Assembly: GCF_003324565.1 (NCBI RefSeq)
Contig: NZ_QOLA01000014.1
Span: forward strand, 62,001-126,000
Source of the DNA: Streptomyces sp. SDr-06
GTDB taxonomy: Bacteria > Actinomycetota > Actinomycetes > Streptomycetales > Streptomycetaceae
DNA: 64,000 nt
Direction: 5' to 3'
Every line of letters begins with the position of its first letter. The first letter of the stretch is position 1. Below, in pieces: positions 63,340 to 64,000 of the stretch. Below the pieces are notes generated by a model. That model did not search any database. It had not been told where the DNA came from and saw only the letters and a program-made list of their open reading frames with translations. Made by a program: the position numbers and the translations under genes.

Positions 63340-63523
63340 GGCGTGACTCCCCCTGGGGGCGGTGGTGCGGGACGGCGGGTGTGGCGGGGCCGCGCACATC
63401 AGAGCAGAGGGTTGTGAACCGAGTCAACACGATGCCCTGAATCGTGATTGTTCACGCCGTGTATGGAGTGCTTCAGTGGGATTCGGTAGGCTCGGCCGTA
63501 CGCGGACGAGGGGAGCAAGTCAG
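63340..63523. other. divergent promoter region between the lipoprotein and the methylase-like gene
   Basis: 184 bases with A/T-richer TGAATCGTGATTGTTCACGC (63436-63455), where GTGAT-TGTTCAC is a short imperfect inverted repeat. GGGGAG (63510-63515) is the site for the next start at 63524. Confidence 0.45.
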
Positions 63524-64000
63524 GTGCCGGAGCACGCAGCAGAGGTCACCGCTGCCACGATCGCCCGCCTCGCAGGCGTGGGCCGCGCGGCCGTCAGCAA
63601 CTGGCGGCGCCGGCACGCCGACTTCCCCAAACCGGTCGGCGGCACCGAGACCAGCCCCTCCTTCGCCCTCCACGAGGTCGAGCAATGGCTGCGCGCCCAG
63701 GGCAAGTTGGCCGAGGTCCCGCTGCGCGAACGGATCTGGCAGCAGCTCTCGGCCCACCCCGCGGGCGCCGTCACCGCCCTGGTGCACGCGGGCGGCGCCC
63801 TGCTCGTCGTACGGGACCGGCCCGCGCGCTGGCGGGAGTTGGCCGTGCTCCCCGACGCCCTGCTAGCCGAACGGCTGCCGGACGTCCTCGACGAGGTGCT
63901 GCGGGAGCGCTTCGGCGAGGCTTCGGAAGCGGGGGCGCCACGCTCCGGCCCGGCCGAACTCGCGCCGTCCGTGTCGCTCCTGCGCGGGGCCGCCGAACTC
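63524..64000 (+). CDS. probable N-6 adenine DNA methyltransferase, N-terminal fragment
   Basis: The frame from GTG 63524 stays open for 159 codons to the window edge. N-terminal HTH of the AlpA/MerR-like type (VTAATIARLAGVGRAAVSNWRRRHADFPKPVGGTETSPSFAL), then a helical region (EQWLRAQGKLAEVPLRERIWQQL). In streptomycete genomes such N-termini start large class I SAM-dependent N-6 DNA methylase-like proteins next to mfd; the catalytic domain would lie beyond the edge. That the product is a methylase is inference. Confidence 0.7.
   Translation, partial: MPEHAAEVTAATIARLAGVGRAAVSNWRRRHADFPKPVGGTETSPSFALHEVEQWLRAQGKLAEVPLRERIWQQLSAHPAGAVTALVHAGGALLVVRDRPARWRELAVLPDALLAERLPDVLDEVLRERFGEASEAGAPRSGPAELAPSVSLLRGAAEL

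Overview
The window is a piece of high-GC actinobacterial chromosome, almost certainly from Streptomyces. The evidence is: very high GC with strongly G/C-biased third codon positions, many GTG and some TTG starts, four-base stop/start overlaps, the galT-galE-galK order, a MarR (TamR-type) and trans-aconitate methyltransferase pair, and many copies of the intergenic motif GGGGCGCGGGGAACTGCGCGA. From memory, the gene order from mfd to the protein mannosyltransferase resembles a core region of S. coelicolor; this was not checked against a database.

Layout. 1-8.4 kb: end of a serine hydrolase, an SDR oxidoreductase, an EamA transporter, a MecA_N-type penicillin-binding protein, a protein O-mannosyltransferase, rsmI, a zinc-ribbon protein and a TatD nuclease. 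8.5-13.9 kb: an Rpf-type muralytic protein, rsmA (ksgA), ispE and a Uup-like ABC-F ATPase. 14.1-17.8 kb: two tandem membrane-anchored PQQ-like beta-propeller proteins with Pro/Gly/Tyr-rich tails. 18.2-24.6 kb: an atypical LuxR-type regulator, a Na+/solute symporter and the galTEK operon. 24.9-28.3 kb: a GNAT enzyme, a second LuxR-type regulator, tamR/tam and a VOC protein. 28.3-35.7 kb: a secreted FG-GAP protein, a TetR regulator coupled to a desaturase, phosphoenolpyruvate carboxylase and a small membrane protein. 35.8-42 kb: pth, rplY, a LysR regulator coupled to a beta-lactamase-fold protein, prs, glmU and tRNA-Gln. 42-44.4 kb: an HTH/LAGLIDADG-like protein that abuts the tRNA, and an orphan histidine kinase. 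44.4-49.9 kb: a tandem repeat array, then a compact cluster of toxin-type and SUKH/YrhB immunity-type domains. 50-57.5 kb: a DivIVA-like coiled-coil protein, an MFS exporter, a MacB/FtsX-type ABC exporter, and a SigE-like sigma factor with a small membrane partner. 57.5-64 kb: another repeat array, mfd, a lipoprotein HNH nuclease, an LppX/LprG-like lipoprotein and the start of a probable N-6 DNA methylase.

Most of the window is conserved housekeeping: translation (rsmI, rsmA, pth, rplY, tRNA-Gln), precursor metabolism (prs, glmU, ispE, ppc, gal), envelope biogenesis (PBP, PMT, Rpf, glmU) and repair (mfd). The most unusual part is 44.87-49.87 kb. There, two divergent gene pairs encode two nucleic-acid-deaminase-type domains, one HNH (WHH) nuclease-type domain and four immunity folds (SUKH-3, SMI1/KNR4, YrhB/Imm35, SUKH-4). 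In two of the proteins the toxin-type and immunity-type domains are fused in one chain, and no secretion signal is visible. Other points of interest are the tRNA-adjacent HTH/LAGLIDADG protein, a cytoplasmic class A beta-lactamase-like protein without a recognisable Glu166, a response regulator without its phospho-acceptor Asp, and the tandem repeat arrays.
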